In this document: positions 16,893 to 25,510 of the stretch, in pieces | How the letters are laid out: each line of letters opens with the position of its first letter | Numbering within the stretch: position 1 is the first letter of the stretch | DNA from: Geobacter sp. AOG1 | GTDB taxonomy: Bacteria; Desulfobacterota; Desulfuromonadia; Geobacterales; Geobacteraceae | Assembly (NCBI RefSeq): GCF_019972315.1 | Contig: NZ_BLIZ01000001.1 | Location: 3,409,922-3,473,921 of the forward strand | Length of the DNA stretch: 64,000 bases | Direction: 5' to 3' | Made by a program: the position numbers and the translations under genes | The notes under the pieces: model-generated | Told to the model about the DNA's origin: nothing | Seen by the model: the letters and a program-made list of their open reading frames with translations, nothing else | Databases searched by the model: none

Positions 16893-18209
16893 CTACTTCC
16901 CCTGCGGCACCGCCCCCGGCGGGAGGCCGACCGGCTCCTGGGCATGGCCGTTGGCTCCGTGCTTATGCGGGTTGGGAAGGACCGGGAAGACCTTCACGAG
17001 CACTTGGTAGCCGAGGATTTCCAGGGCGATTACGCCAACGGTGATCATCACTTCGGCAAAGGAGGGGAAGTAATGCCACCCCTGACCAGGGTTGAAGCCG
17101 ATGAGGTAGACGTTGAAGCGATAGAGCCCCCCCCCCAGGATGATCATGGTGGCGGTGATGAAGAGCCAGCGGGGTGAACGACGCATCCGCCGGCTGAAGA
17201 GGATCATGGAGCCACCGGCCACCAGGCAGAACTCCAGCAGGAAGAAACAGGAGTAGAAGTCGAACTTAAGGGCATTAACGATCTGCCCCCGATGGACCAG
17301 GTCGCCGATCCGCACCGACAGCCAGATAACCGTGAGCCAGGGGATAATCCGGGAAAGACCGGCCAGCTCGTTGTATTCGATCTCACGTTTGAAGGCATAC
17401 GAAGATATGATCGACTCCATGATGACGATGGCGTAGCCAATGTAGATACAGTTGATGAGGAACAGGAGTGGCAGGAAGCCGGTATGCCAGAGCGGGTTGA
17501 GCTTGGTGGCGGCGATGAGAAGCAGCGAACCGAGGGACGACTGGTGCATGGTCGGCAGGGTTATGCCGAGTACGATGAAGAAGACCAGCACCTTGTCGAG
17601 CCTTGGCCGGAGCCAGGCTGCTGCCGCCCGCACCCATTCCAGCCCCGACGCCAGCTTCGCTTCGTCAGGCACCAGGCGGGGATGGAGCCAGGCGGACACC
17701 TTGCGGAGCGTCTCCCCCCGGCTGTTCTCCAGGGACCAGAGCACCGCCGGCAGAAACTCGATGACAAGCACCGTGGAGTAGGCCATGACGCAGAGGGCCA
17801 CCTCGAACATGGCGGAGTTGATCTGCCAGCGGGCCGGCATGAAGAAACCGTAGGAGTTCCAGTAGCGCCCCAGGTCCACCATGACCGAGAAACCGGCCAG
17901 ACAGTAGCCGAACAGGCTCGTCAAGAGCGCGGAGCGGATGAGGGGGTGGAACTTCCAATGGTTGCGGATGTAGATCAGGATCGCCATGGCATAGCCGCCG
18001 CAGGCGATGGCGGTCCCCGTCGCCACGTCGTAGGCGATCCATATCCCCCAGGGATAGCCGTCGGACATGTTGGAGACAGCGCCGATCCCCTTCACGTAGC
18101 GGACGCCGATGTAGTAGAAACCGATAATAACCAGGGTGAGCAGGACGAAGAAGGACTTGGTGAAGATCTTTCCCTCCAGCCTGATGAATTCATCGTGATG
18201 ACCGGCCAT
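16893..18209 (-). CDS. hybB: Hydrogenase-2 type membrane subunit HybB (NrfD/PsrC family)
   Basis: 438 residues with about ten hydrophobic segments, among them SFFVLLTLVIIGFYYIGV near the N-terminus. It starts in the overlap TAATG with the end of hybA. Signature text includes GYPWGIWIAYDVATGTAIACGG (two parts) and GFFMPARWQINSAMFE. NrfD-like proteins pass electrons from an Fe-S partner (here HybA) to quinone without haem. It therefore links H2 oxidation to the menaquinone pool. The C-terminus is Pro/Gly-rich. Confidence 0.95.
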   Translation of the reverse strand: MAGHHDEFIRLEGKIFTKSFFVLLTLVIIGFYYIGVRYVKGIGAVSNMSDGYPWGIWIAYDVATGTAIACGGYAMAILIYIRNHWKFHPLIRSALLTSLFGYCLAGFSVMVDLGRYWNSYGFFMPARWQINSAMFEVALCVMAYSTVLVIEFLPAVLWSLENSRGETLRKVSAWLHPRLVPDEAKLASGLEWVRAAAAWLRPRLDKVLVFFIVLGITLPTMHQSSLGSLLLIAATKLNPLWHTGFLPLLFLINCIYIGYAIVIMESIISSYAFKREIEYNELAGLSRIIPWLTVIWLSVRIGDLVHRGQIVNALKFDFYSCFFLLEFCLVAGGSMILFSRRMRRSPRWLFITATMIILGGGLYRFNVYLIGFNPGQGWHYFPSFAEVMITVGVIALEILGYQVLVKVFPVLPNPHKHGANGHAQEPVGLPPGAVPQGK

Positions 18210-19126
18210 TATTCACCATCCTCCTTGTGTCCGTTCTTCTCCTGCCCCTTCTGGTTCTTCAGGGCGATGAAGCAGAGTGTGGAATAGAGCGCCACCGGCG
18301 CCACAAACCCCTTGTAGATGGTGTGCTGGATCTTTTCCGAGAACTCCGCCGGGGCGTTGTCCGGCAGGGTGGGCAGGCCGAGCTTTTCAAAGGAAAGCGC
18401 CGACAGGTAGAGGTGGTTGGTCCCCCCCAGCTCATGCTCGCCGTAGACGTGGTGGATATAGCGACCGGGATTGTCCTGGAGGCGGTCGTGGGCAATCGCC
18501 AGGAGGTCCTTCCGCTTGCCGAAGGTGATTGCCCCCACGGGGCAGACCTCGGCACAGGCGGTGATCCCCTTCTCCCGCAGGTTGGTGTTCCTGCAGAGAT
18601 CGCACTTGACGATCTGGGGAAGGGTTTTCTCCCACTGGAACTTGGGGATGGTGAAGGAGCAGGCCACCTGGCAGTAGCGGCAACCGATGCAGGTATCCTT
18701 GTTGTAGTCCACCACGCCGGTCACCTTGTCCTTGGTCATGGCGCTCACCGGACAGACGGAGACGCAGGACGGCTTCTGGCAGTGCATGCAGGAATACTTG
18801 ACGTAGGACCAGCGGCTGTCCGACTCCTTGCAGAGCTTGATCAGGGTGCGGGTGCTTCCTGAAAGATCCTGGGGGGCATCCCAGAGGCCGTCCGGGTCGA
18901 AGGAGGCCCGTTCATAGGAGAGGCTGCCGTAATCGCCGTTGACCCGCTTGCAGGTCGCCATGCACGCCTTGCAGCCGACGCACATGGTGGCGTCGTAGAG
19001 CATGCCGAGAGCCTCGTTGTTGGCCCCCCCCTTTTCGGACCCCATGGCCGGCACGCTGCTCGCCAGGAGGGTCGCCCCCCCGAGGCCGAGGAGCTTGAAA
19101 AAATCGCGCCTACTCTGACTTTTCAT
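18209..19126 (-). CDS. hybA: Hydrogenase iron-sulfur subunit HybA
   Basis: 305 residues. A twin-arginine signal SQSRRDFFKLLGLGGATLLA (Arg6-Arg7) opens the protein. Cysteine sets CVGCKACMATC, CMHCQKPSCVSVCP, CIGCRYCQVAC and CDLC...CAEVCP would hold four [4Fe-4S] clusters. A C-terminal hydrophobic segment VAPVALYSTLCFIAL anchors it, as in E. coli HybA. It carries electrons from HybS to HybB. Its start overlaps the end of hybS by 17 bases, and GAGGAGG precedes the ATG. Confidence 0.95.
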   Translation of the reverse strand: MKSQSRRDFFKLLGLGGATLLASSVPAMGSEKGGANNEALGMLYDATMCVGCKACMATCKRVNGDYGSLSYERASFDPDGLWDAPQDLSGSTRTLIKLCKESDSRWSYVKYSCMHCQKPSCVSVCPVSAMTKDKVTGVVDYNKDTCIGCRYCQVACSFTIPKFQWEKTLPQIVKCDLCRNTNLREKGITACAEVCPVGAITFGKRKDLLAIAHDRLQDNPGRYIHHVYGEHELGGTNHLYLSALSFEKLGLPTLPDNAPAEFSEKIQHTIYKGFVAPVALYSTLCFIALKNQKGQEKNGHKEDGE

Positions 19127-20231
19127 GCTTGTCCTCCTCGGCGGGACCGTCCTTGGGAAGCTTCTTGGCCATCATGGCCCCTGCCCCCAGTGCCGCGCCG
19201 GCGGCCAGACCGAGGATGCCAGTGGTCAGCGGGTCGGCACCTTTCCCCTTGTCGCGCAGGTTGACCGGCGCGTAGGTGTCCGGCGGCGTCGGCTCGTGGA
19301 TCTGCACCTTCTCGGCAATCGGCAGTTTGAAGAGAATATCCGGCTCGGTGCAGCCGATGCAAGGGTGCCCCACGGAAACCGGCCAGGCCCCCACGTCGTT
19401 GAACCTCTGTACCGAACAGTTGGCGAAGGTCTCCGGCCCCTTGCACCCCAGCTTGTAGAGGCAGTATCCCTCGGCATGGGTTGCGTCGCCGTAGGCCTTG
19501 GCAAAGCGGCCGGCGTCGAAGTGAGGGCGCCGCTCGCAGTGTTCGTGAATCTTCCGGCCGTAAGCGAACTTCGGCCGTCCCAGGGAGTCCAGGTCCGGAA
19601 GCCGGTTGAAGGTGAGGTAGTACATCACGGTGGAGAGGAAATTGTAGGGGTTGGGGGGGCAGCCGGGAATATTGATGATCGGCTTGTCCTTGATGATATC
19701 TCGCACCCCCACGGCGCCGGTCGGGTTGGGGGCGACCGACTGGATGCCGCCGTAACCGGCGCAGGTGCCGACGGTAATGATCGCCGCCGCCCCTTCGGCA
19801 GCATGGTGCAAGGACTCGATGGCGGTCTTCCCCGCCACCTTGCAGTAGATGCCATTGTCCTTTGTCGGGATCGCCCCCTCCACCACCAGCAGGTATTTAC
19901 CCTTGTTGGCCTGCATGGAGTCGTGGAGCGACTTCTCCGCTTGGTGGCCGGAACCGGCCATAAGGGTCTCGTGGTAGTCCAGCGATATCATATCGAGAAT
20001 GAGAGATGCCACGGTAGGATGGCTCGAGCGGAGCAGCGACTCGGAGCAACCGGTGCATTCCTGGAAGTGAAGCCAGATAACTGCAGGATTCTTGTTGGTT
20101 TCCACAGCCTCGGCAATGCGCGTGTGCATGGCAAACGGCAGCCCCATCATGGCGGTCGCCGTCACGCAGGTCTTGATGAAATCTCGGCGCGTCACCCCCG
20201 CGCACAACAGATCGGTTTCTTTCTTCTTCAT
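19110..20231 (-). CDS. hybS: [NiFe] hydrogenase small subunit, Hyb uptake type
   Basis: 373 residues from ATG 20231, supported by GAGGAGG; the open frame extends further upstream but without RBS. The twin-arginine signal is VTRRDFIKT (Arg15-Arg16). The proximal cluster ligands are in ECTGCSES, GTCAGYGG and NIPGCPPNP; further Cys in EHCERRPHFDAG, CLYKLGCKGPETFANC and HPCIGCTEP hold the medial and distal clusters. A C-terminal Gly/Ala hydrophobic segment (LTTGILGLAAGAALGAGAMM) is a membrane tail. It is first in the hyb operon and is driven by a sigma54-type promoter 37 bases upstream. Confidence 0.96.
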   Translation of the reverse strand: MKKKETDLLCAGVTRRDFIKTCVTATAMMGLPFAMHTRIAEAVETNKNPAVIWLHFQECTGCSESLLRSSHPTVASLILDMISLDYHETLMAGSGHQAEKSLHDSMQANKGKYLLVVEGAIPTKDNGIYCKVAGKTAIESLHHAAEGAAAIITVGTCAGYGGIQSVAPNPTGAVGVRDIIKDKPIINIPGCPPNPYNFLSTVMYYLTFNRLPDLDSLGRPKFAYGRKIHEHCERRPHFDAGRFAKAYGDATHAEGYCLYKLGCKGPETFANCSVQRFNDVGAWPVSVGHPCIGCTEPDILFKLPIAEKVQIHEPTPPDTYAPVNLRDKGKGADPLTTGILGLAAGAALGAGAMMAKKLPKDGPAEEDKHEKSE

Positions 20232-20267
20232 AGCACCTCCTCGCAAATTCATATCCGTGGCGTATAC

Positions 20268-20284
20268 GGCAACAGTCGTGCCAA
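20268..20284 (-). promoter_or_regulatory. Sigma54 promoter of the hyb operon
   Basis: On the - strand, TTGGCACGACTGTTGCC matches the -24/-12 consensus (TGGCAC, N5, TTGC) with every conserved position present. Predicted transcription starts near 20257, leaving a leader of about 26 bases before hybS. The divergent gene is an NtrC-type activator, which is what such a promoter requires. Confidence 0.85.
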
Positions 20285-20389
20285 TTCTCCGCGTACAGAC
20301 GGCGATGGGGGAGCCGGCTGTAACACGCCGGAATGAGGTACCGTTTGTCCGAATCGGCAAAATCGGTAAAAAAAGTCCGCCAAAGCCAC

Positions 20390-20418
20390 TTGATTCCTTT
20401 TGTCACACAATGTATCAT
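20390..20418 (+). promoter_or_regulatory. Sigma70-type promoter of the response regulator gene
   Basis: TTGATT (20390-20395), 17 bases, TATCAT (20413-20418). Start is expected near 20425, with AAGGAG before the ATG at 20458. It overlaps two TTTTG...CACAAT elements exactly 20 bases apart (20398 and 20418), possible activator sites. Confidence 0.6.
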
Positions 20419-20457
20419 TTTGGCCACAATTGACGAGTACCTAAGGAGTCTGCCTCT

Positions 20458-21858
20458 ATGGCATCTGCAAACATTCTGATCTGCGACGATGAAGCGGGTA
20501 TCTGCCGGTACCTGCAGAAGATATTCGCGGCCCGCGGTCTCCGGGTCGAGACCTTCGGCGATGGTGCAGGCCTCCTCGGACGCCTGGCGGGAGGCACGAC
20601 GGATGACGCCGACCTCCTTCTCCAGGATGTGCGGATGCCCGACATGGACGGCATCCAGGTGCTCAAACGGGTGAAGGAGCTCCGGCCGGCCCTGCCGGTG
20701 GTAATCATGACCGCCTACGGCACCATCGATGCGGCGGTGGAGGCGATCAAACTCGGCGCCTACGATTACGTGACCAAGCCGTTCCCCAAGGAGAAGATTC
20801 TCAGCGTCATCGACAACGCCCTGGAGAGGGAGATGCTCCGGCGGGAAAACCAGGTGCTCAAGGAGGAACTAAATCGCCCCGGCATGCCCGAGCATATCGT
20901 CTTCACGAGTCAGAAGTTCCGGGAGGTGTACGACCTCACCCTGCGGGTGGCGGCGAGTTCCGCCAACATCATGATCCTGGGGGAATCGGGGACGGGCAAG
21001 GAACTGATCGCCGGCACCGTCCACGACAACAGCACCCGCAAAGGGCAACGCTTCCTCTCCCTGAACTGCGCTGCCCTCACCGATACCCTCCTGGAAAGCC
21101 AGCTCTTCGGCCATGTGCGAGGGGCCTTCACCGGCGCCGTCACGGCACAGAAGGGGCTTCTAGAGGAGGCCGACGGCGGAACCCTGTTCCTGGACGAGAT
21201 CGGCGACATCAGCCCGGCCGTGCAGGCCAAGCTCCTGCGGGTCATCCAGGAGCGGGACTTCATCCCGGTCGGCGCCACCAGGCCGAAGCAGGTGGATATC
21301 CGCTTCGTGGCCGCCACCAACAAGGACCTTGAAAAGGAGGTCCGGGAAGGACGTTTCCGGGAGGACCTCTACTACCGGCTCAACGTCATCACCATCAACC
21401 TCCCGCCACTCAGGGAAAGGAAGGAGGATATCGAGCCGCTCGCTCTCCATTTCCTCCGGAAATATGCCCGGCGCATGCAGAAAGAGATCGCCGGCATCGG
21501 CGAACACGCCCTGCAGCTCCTCGTTGAGTATCAATGGCCCGGCAACGTCCGGGAACTGGAAAACGTCATGGAACGCGCCGTGATCCTGGCACGGGGGAAC
21601 CTGATCACTGCCGACGTCCTGCCGGTCAGATCTGCCGACATCCTGCCCACTGCCCCGCCCCCCCCTACCCGCCTGGTCTCCCTGGAAACCCTGGAACGGG
21701 AACATATCGAGCGGATACTGGCCAGCACCGGCTTTCACAAGAGTCGGAGCGCCGAACTGCTCGGCATTTCGCGCAAGACCCTGGACCGGAAGATCGTTGA
21801 GTACGGTCTTTCCTTCGCCCGGCCGGCCGGCTGGCAACCGGACGGGGATGACGCCTGA
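20458..21858 (+). CDS. NtrC-family sigma54-dependent response regulator, probable hyb activator
   Basis: 466 residues in three domains. The receiver (about 1-125) has phospho-acceptor Asp57 in LLLQDVRMPDMDG, Thr/Ala in MTAYG and Lys in TKPFP. The AAA+ domain (about 145-375) has Walker A GESGTGKE, the sigma54-contacting GAFTGA loop in FGHVRGAFTGAVTAQKG, and Walker B GTLFLDEIGD. The C-terminal Fis-type helix-turn-helix ends SAELLGISRKTLDRKIVEYG. It is divergent from hybS, which has a sigma54 promoter, and its stop overlaps the start of the sensor kinase (TGATG). The functional link to the hyb operon is inferred from this layout. Confidence 0.94.
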   Translation: MASANILICDDEAGICRYLQKIFAARGLRVETFGDGAGLLGRLAGGTTDDADLLLQDVRMPDMDGIQVLKRVKELRPALPVVIMTAYGTIDAAVEAIKLGAYDYVTKPFPKEKILSVIDNALEREMLRRENQVLKEELNRPGMPEHIVFTSQKFREVYDLTLRVAASSANIMILGESGTGKELIAGTVHDNSTRKGQRFLSLNCAALTDTLLESQLFGHVRGAFTGAVTAQKGLLEEADGGTLFLDEIGDISPAVQAKLLRVIQERDFIPVGATRPKQVDIRFVAATNKDLEKEVREGRFREDLYYRLNVITINLPPLRERKEDIEPLALHFLRKYARRMQKEIAGIGEHALQLLVEYQWPGNVRELENVMERAVILARGNLITADVLPVRSADILPTAPPPPTRLVSLETLEREHIERILASTGFHKSRSAELLGISRKTLDRKIVEYGLSFARPAGWQPDGDDA

Positions 21859-23867
21859 TGCCGGGCCTCCGTTTTCCCATCAAGCTGAAGCTGACCGTCG
21901 CAACCCTCCTCCCCCTGTCCGTTGCCATCATCAGCTGCTGGCTGACCGGCATCATCATCATGAACAACAGGATTACCGACCAGGCCCGGCAGAAGGTGCG
22001 CAATGATCTCAATTCGGCACGGGAGATTTACAACCACGAACTCGACCACATCCGCGACGTGGTCAAGTTCACTGCCAGCGCCCCTTACACGGCCGGAGCC
22101 CTCGCCAGAAACGACCTGCCGAACCTGTCCACCCTCCTTGGCCCGCTCAGGAAGAACGAAAACCTCCACATCCTCACCGTAGTTGACGCAAACGGCGTGG
22201 TCCTTTTCCGGTCAAGCAATCCGCAGGCACGGGGAGACGACCGCTCCCGCGACCCTCTTGTGGCACGAGCCCTCAAAGGAGAGGTGCTGACCGGCACCAT
22301 TGTCATCCCCCCCGCCGAGATGGCACGGGAAGGGGAAGAGCTTTCCCGACAGGTCGCCATCAAAGTCGTGGCCACACCCCATGCACGGCCGAACGACACG
22401 GACATTGAGCGGGCAGGCATGCTGATGGCGGCCGCTGCACCGGTCAGGGATGAAGCCGGCAACATACTCGGGGCACTCTACGGCGGCGTCCTCCTCAACA
22501 ACGACAATACCCTGGTGGACAGGATCAAGAAGACCGTCTACGAAGGGAACAAATACAAGGGTCAGGATGTGGGAAGCGCCACCATCTTCCTGCACGACCT
22601 GCGCATCGCCACGAACGTCCAGACCACCAGCGGCGAACGGGCCATCGGCACCAGAATGTCGGAAGAGGTCTACAATCGTGTCATTCTGGGGGGGAAGAAA
22701 TGGTTCAGCCGGGCCTTCGTAGTCAACGACTGGTACTTTTCCGCTTACGAGCCGATCCTCTCCCCGGAAGGGGTCCCCATAGGCGCCATTTACACCGGCA
22801 TGCTGGAGAAACCCGCCACCGCCACCAAGTTGAGCATGAGTCTCCTCTTCAGCAGCGTCCTTCTCATGGGAACTCTCCTCGGGCTGGCGGTATCGTGGTT
22901 CATAGGTTCACGGCTGGCACGCCCCATCCGTGAACTGGAGACCATGGCCCGGCGCGTCACCACCGGCGAGCGTGACCTGCGCCTGACCGTGACGTCCCGG
23001 GACGAGGTCGGCGACCTGGCGGCGGAATTCAACGAGATGACCCGGGCTCTGGCCCAGCGGGAGGAAGAGATCGGCACCCTCAACCGGGACCTGGAACAAA
23101 AGGTACGGGAGCGGACCGCCCAGCTGGAAGAAAAGAATTTACTCCTCGTCAGGACCCAGGAAGAGCTGGTACGGGCCGCCAAGCTGGCGGACATCGGCAT
23201 CCTCGCCTCGGGGGTGGCCCACGAGATCAACAACCCCCTCGCCATCATACGGGGAAACACGGAACTGTTGCAGATGGGCATCCCCCCTGACGACTCCTCC
23301 CGGGAAGAGGTGGACACCATCGCCCAACAGGTGGTCCGGATGGAGCGGATCGTCGGCGGCCTCCTCCAGTTCGCCCGCCAGGAGCGCAAGCGCCTCGGAC
23401 GCGTGGATATCAACCAGGTCCTGGCGGAGATCCTGCGCCAGGTTGGACACCAGGTCCCTCTGGAACGGATCACGGTCCGGCAGGAGCTGGTCCCATCCCT
23501 GCCGGAGGTGCAGGGGGACGAGGAGCAGCTGCGCCAGGTCTTCACCAATCTCATCCTCAACGCCATCCAGTCCATGCCGGAGGGGGGAACCCTGACCGTG
23601 ACAACGGAACCGGCCGATGACGCGAGACTGGGGGTAGAGGTGCGGGACACCGGCAGGGGAATCCCCTCCGCCGATCTGGAAAAGATATTCAACCCCTTCT
23701 TCACCACCCGTCCCGAGGGGACCGGGCTGGGGCTGTCGGTCTCCTACGGCATCGTCAAGGAACATCACGGGACCATCGAGGTGACGAGCCGGGTCGACAG
23801 CGGCACCACTTTCCGGGTCCTCCTCCCGCTAAGCCAGGATCCCCCGGGGAAGGACATCGGGAGTTGA
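21858..23867 (+). CDS. Membrane sensor histidine kinase partnering the NtrC-type regulator
   Basis: 669 residues. A first membrane segment (about 13-36, VATLLPLSVAIISCWLTGIII) leads to a periplasmic double-Cache sensor region of about 290 residues, then a second membrane segment (SLLFSSVLLMGTLLGLAVSW). HAMP (ARPIRELETMARRVTTGERD), a coiled coil (QREEEIGTLNRDLEQKVRER), HisKA with His455 in GVAHEINNPLA, and HATPase_c boxes NLILNAIQSM, DTGRGIP and GTGLGLSVSYGIV follow. It should sense a small periplasmic ligand or redox state and phosphorylate the regulator, with which it overlaps by one base. Confidence 0.94.
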   Translation: MPGLRFPIKLKLTVATLLPLSVAIISCWLTGIIIMNNRITDQARQKVRNDLNSAREIYNHELDHIRDVVKFTASAPYTAGALARNDLPNLSTLLGPLRKNENLHILTVVDANGVVLFRSSNPQARGDDRSRDPLVARALKGEVLTGTIVIPPAEMAREGEELSRQVAIKVVATPHARPNDTDIERAGMLMAAAAPVRDEAGNILGALYGGVLLNNDNTLVDRIKKTVYEGNKYKGQDVGSATIFLHDLRIATNVQTTSGERAIGTRMSEEVYNRVILGGKKWFSRAFVVNDWYFSAYEPILSPEGVPIGAIYTGMLEKPATATKLSMSLLFSSVLLMGTLLGLAVSWFIGSRLARPIRELETMARRVTTGERDLRLTVTSRDEVGDLAAEFNEMTRALAQREEEIGTLNRDLEQKVRERTAQLEEKNLLLVRTQEELVRAAKLADIGILASGVAHEINNPLAIIRGNTELLQMGIPPDDSSREEVDTIAQQVVRMERIVGGLLQFARQERKRLGRVDINQVLAEILRQVGHQVPLERITVRQELVPSLPEVQGDEEQLRQVFTNLILNAIQSMPEGGTLTVTTEPADDARLGVEVRDTGRGIPSADLEKIFNPFFTTRPEGTGLGLSVSYGIVKEHHGTIEVTSRVDSGTTFRVLLPLSQDPPGKDIGS

Positions 23868-23930
23868 CCGCCACGGTTTCTTCGGGTACAAGGTAACGAC
23901 AGTACAGCACATCATCTTACGGGGAAAACC

Positions 23931-25145
23931 ATGACAACTTTTGCGGAAGCGCGGTCCATCATTCTCGACAACATCTCACCCCTCGGAAGCGAACGGGTCA
24001 TGCTGAACCAGGCTGTCGGGCGCCTGCTCGCGGAAGACATCATCGCACCATGGGACATACCACTCTGGGACAATTCGGCCATGGACGGCTTTGCCGTCAG
24101 GGCCGCCGACTGCCGGCCGGGCGCAACCCTTCCCGTGACCGGCTTTCTGCCGGCCGGCGAGTCGGGCACAATACCGCTGGCGGTCGGTAGCGCCATCCGG
24201 ATCATGACCGGTGCCCCCATCCCTCCCGGCGCCGACGCCATCATCCCCATTGAGGAGACCGACCCGGCGGACGATCGAGTCACCCTCATCGAACCGGTCA
24301 AGAAAGGGCAGCATATTCGTTACCGGGGAGAGGACGTGACGGGTGGCGAGCCCGTCATCCCGGCCGGCACCCTGATCCGGCCGGCCGAGATCAGCATGCT
24401 CGCCTCCTGCAGTCGCCTCCTCGTGCCAGTCCATCGCCGGCCACGGGTGGCAATCGTCTCCACGGGGGACGAGTTGGTGGAGCCGGGAGAGCCTCTGGCG
24501 CCGGGTCAGATTATCAACAGTAACACCCTCGCCCTGGCGGCGGCGGTGCAGGAAGCAGGGGCAGAACCGGTCATCATCGGCATCGCCCGTGACGACTTGA
24601 CGAGCCACAGGGAGAAGCTGAAAGAGGGTCTCCAGGCCGATCTGCTCATAACATCGGCAGGAGTTTCGGCCGGTGACCGGGACCTGGTGCGGGACGTGCT
24701 GGCGGAGCTCGGGGTGAAGCAGCTCTTCTGGAAAGTGGACATCAAGCCGGGACGCCCAACCGCCTTCGGGCTCAAGGACGGCAAGCCGGTCTTCTCCCTC
24801 CCCGGCAACCCGGTGGCGAGCCTCGTCACCTTCGAGTTGTTCGTCCGCCCTGCCCTGCTCCGGATGATGGGGCACGGGGGGGTCATCAAGCCGACCGTTT
24901 CGGCGCTTCTCCAGGACGAAGTGAAGAAGAAACCGGGACGGCTCCATTTCATCCGGGTGCGAGTGGAAAAGGCCGATGACGGTTACCTCATCCAGCCGTC
25001 CGGAGACCAGAACACCGGCATCCTCAAAACACTCGTCCATGCCAATGGACTTGCCCTGCTACCGCCGGAAGGGGACCGTTTCCCCACCGGCACCCCACTG
25101 GAAGTAATCCTGCTGGACCGGCAGTTCGAGATGGGCAACCCGTAG
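23931..25145 (+). CDS. moeA: Molybdopterin molybdotransferase
   Basis: 404 residues; GGGGA precedes the ATG. MoeA inserts molybdate into adenylated molybdopterin. Signatures: MDGFAVRAAD near residue 50, RIMTGAPIPPGADAIIPIE, VSTGDELVEPG, ITSAGVSAGDRDLV, KPGRPTAFG and SLPGNPVASLVTFELF. The C-terminal MoeA domain IV is complete. It lies 63 bases after the kinase gene and may be partly co-transcribed with it. There is no direct link to [NiFe] enzymes, which need no molybdenum. A terminator follows at 25211. Confidence 0.96.
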   Translation: MTTFAEARSIILDNISPLGSERVMLNQAVGRLLAEDIIAPWDIPLWDNSAMDGFAVRAADCRPGATLPVTGFLPAGESGTIPLAVGSAIRIMTGAPIPPGADAIIPIEETDPADDRVTLIEPVKKGQHIRYRGEDVTGGEPVIPAGTLIRPAEISMLASCSRLLVPVHRRPRVAIVSTGDELVEPGEPLAPGQIINSNTLALAAAVQEAGAEPVIIGIARDDLTSHREKLKEGLQADLLITSAGVSAGDRDLVRDVLAELGVKQLFWKVDIKPGRPTAFGLKDGKPVFSLPGNPVASLVTFELFVRPALLRMMGHGGVIKPTVSALLQDEVKKKPGRLHFIRVRVEKADDGYLIQPSGDQNTGILKTLVHANGLALLPPEGDRFPTGTPLEVILLDRQFEMGNP

Positions 25146-25210
25146 CAGAAACTGCCTGACGACTCCACTGTTTCGCAATATTATAAAATTTTTACCACAA
25201 GTAAAATAAG

Positions 25211-25239
25211 GCCCGGCGCGCTTTTCCGGGCTTTTTTTA
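25211..25239 (+). terminator. Terminator after moeA
   Basis: GCCCGG (25211-25216) pairs with CCGGGC (25226-25231) and is followed by seven T. It is a canonical intrinsic terminator. Confidence 0.85.
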
Positions 25240-25362
25240 TTGACCCGTGGCGGTACATACACTAAAATATAATCTTGTTTTACACATGAGAAACAATAAC
25301 CGCGTCATTGTCGGAGACGGTCACGAACAGACGCGGTGAACAGTCGATGACGACGTTGTGAA

Positions 25363-25489
25363 CATACCAATTTCAGATCAAGGATGAAATCAAGGCGGCG
25401 AGGATTGAGGCGACGCAGGCGTACAGACAGTACGTAGAGGAGCCGAAGACGAGCCAACGCAGATAGCTCCTTGATGTGGAATTGGCATA
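25363..25489. mobile_element. MITE-like element, 119 bp with 18-bp terminal inverted repeats and CATA flanks
   Basis: The left end CCAATTTCAGATCAAGGA (25367-25384) and right end TCCTTGATGTGGAATTGG (25468-25485) are reverse complements at 16 of 18 positions. The 4-base sequence CATA directly abuts both ends (25363-25366 and 25486-25489), as a target duplication would. The interior is GC-rich with GTAC...GTAC near the centre and no gene. It lies between the promoter region and the start codon of pta. It could instead be a structured RNA repeat; only one copy is in the window. Confidence 0.55.
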
Positions 25490-25510
25490 ACTACTTCCAA
25501 GGAGGATGGC

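Larger units (their letters stand above)
25146..25510 (+). other. 365-base intergenic region between moeA and pta
   Basis: It contains the moeA terminator (25211-25239), an AT-rich stretch with TATAAT at 25268-25273 that lacks a good -35 at proper spacing, a MITE-like element (25363-25489), and the pta ribosome-binding site AAGGAGG near 25499. No protein gene is seen. Confidence 0.6.

Noticed and set aside
25240-25273. Sigma70 promoter TTGACC...TATAAT before pta
   Set aside because: The spacing is 22 bases, too long for a normal promoter; only the TATAAT is noted.
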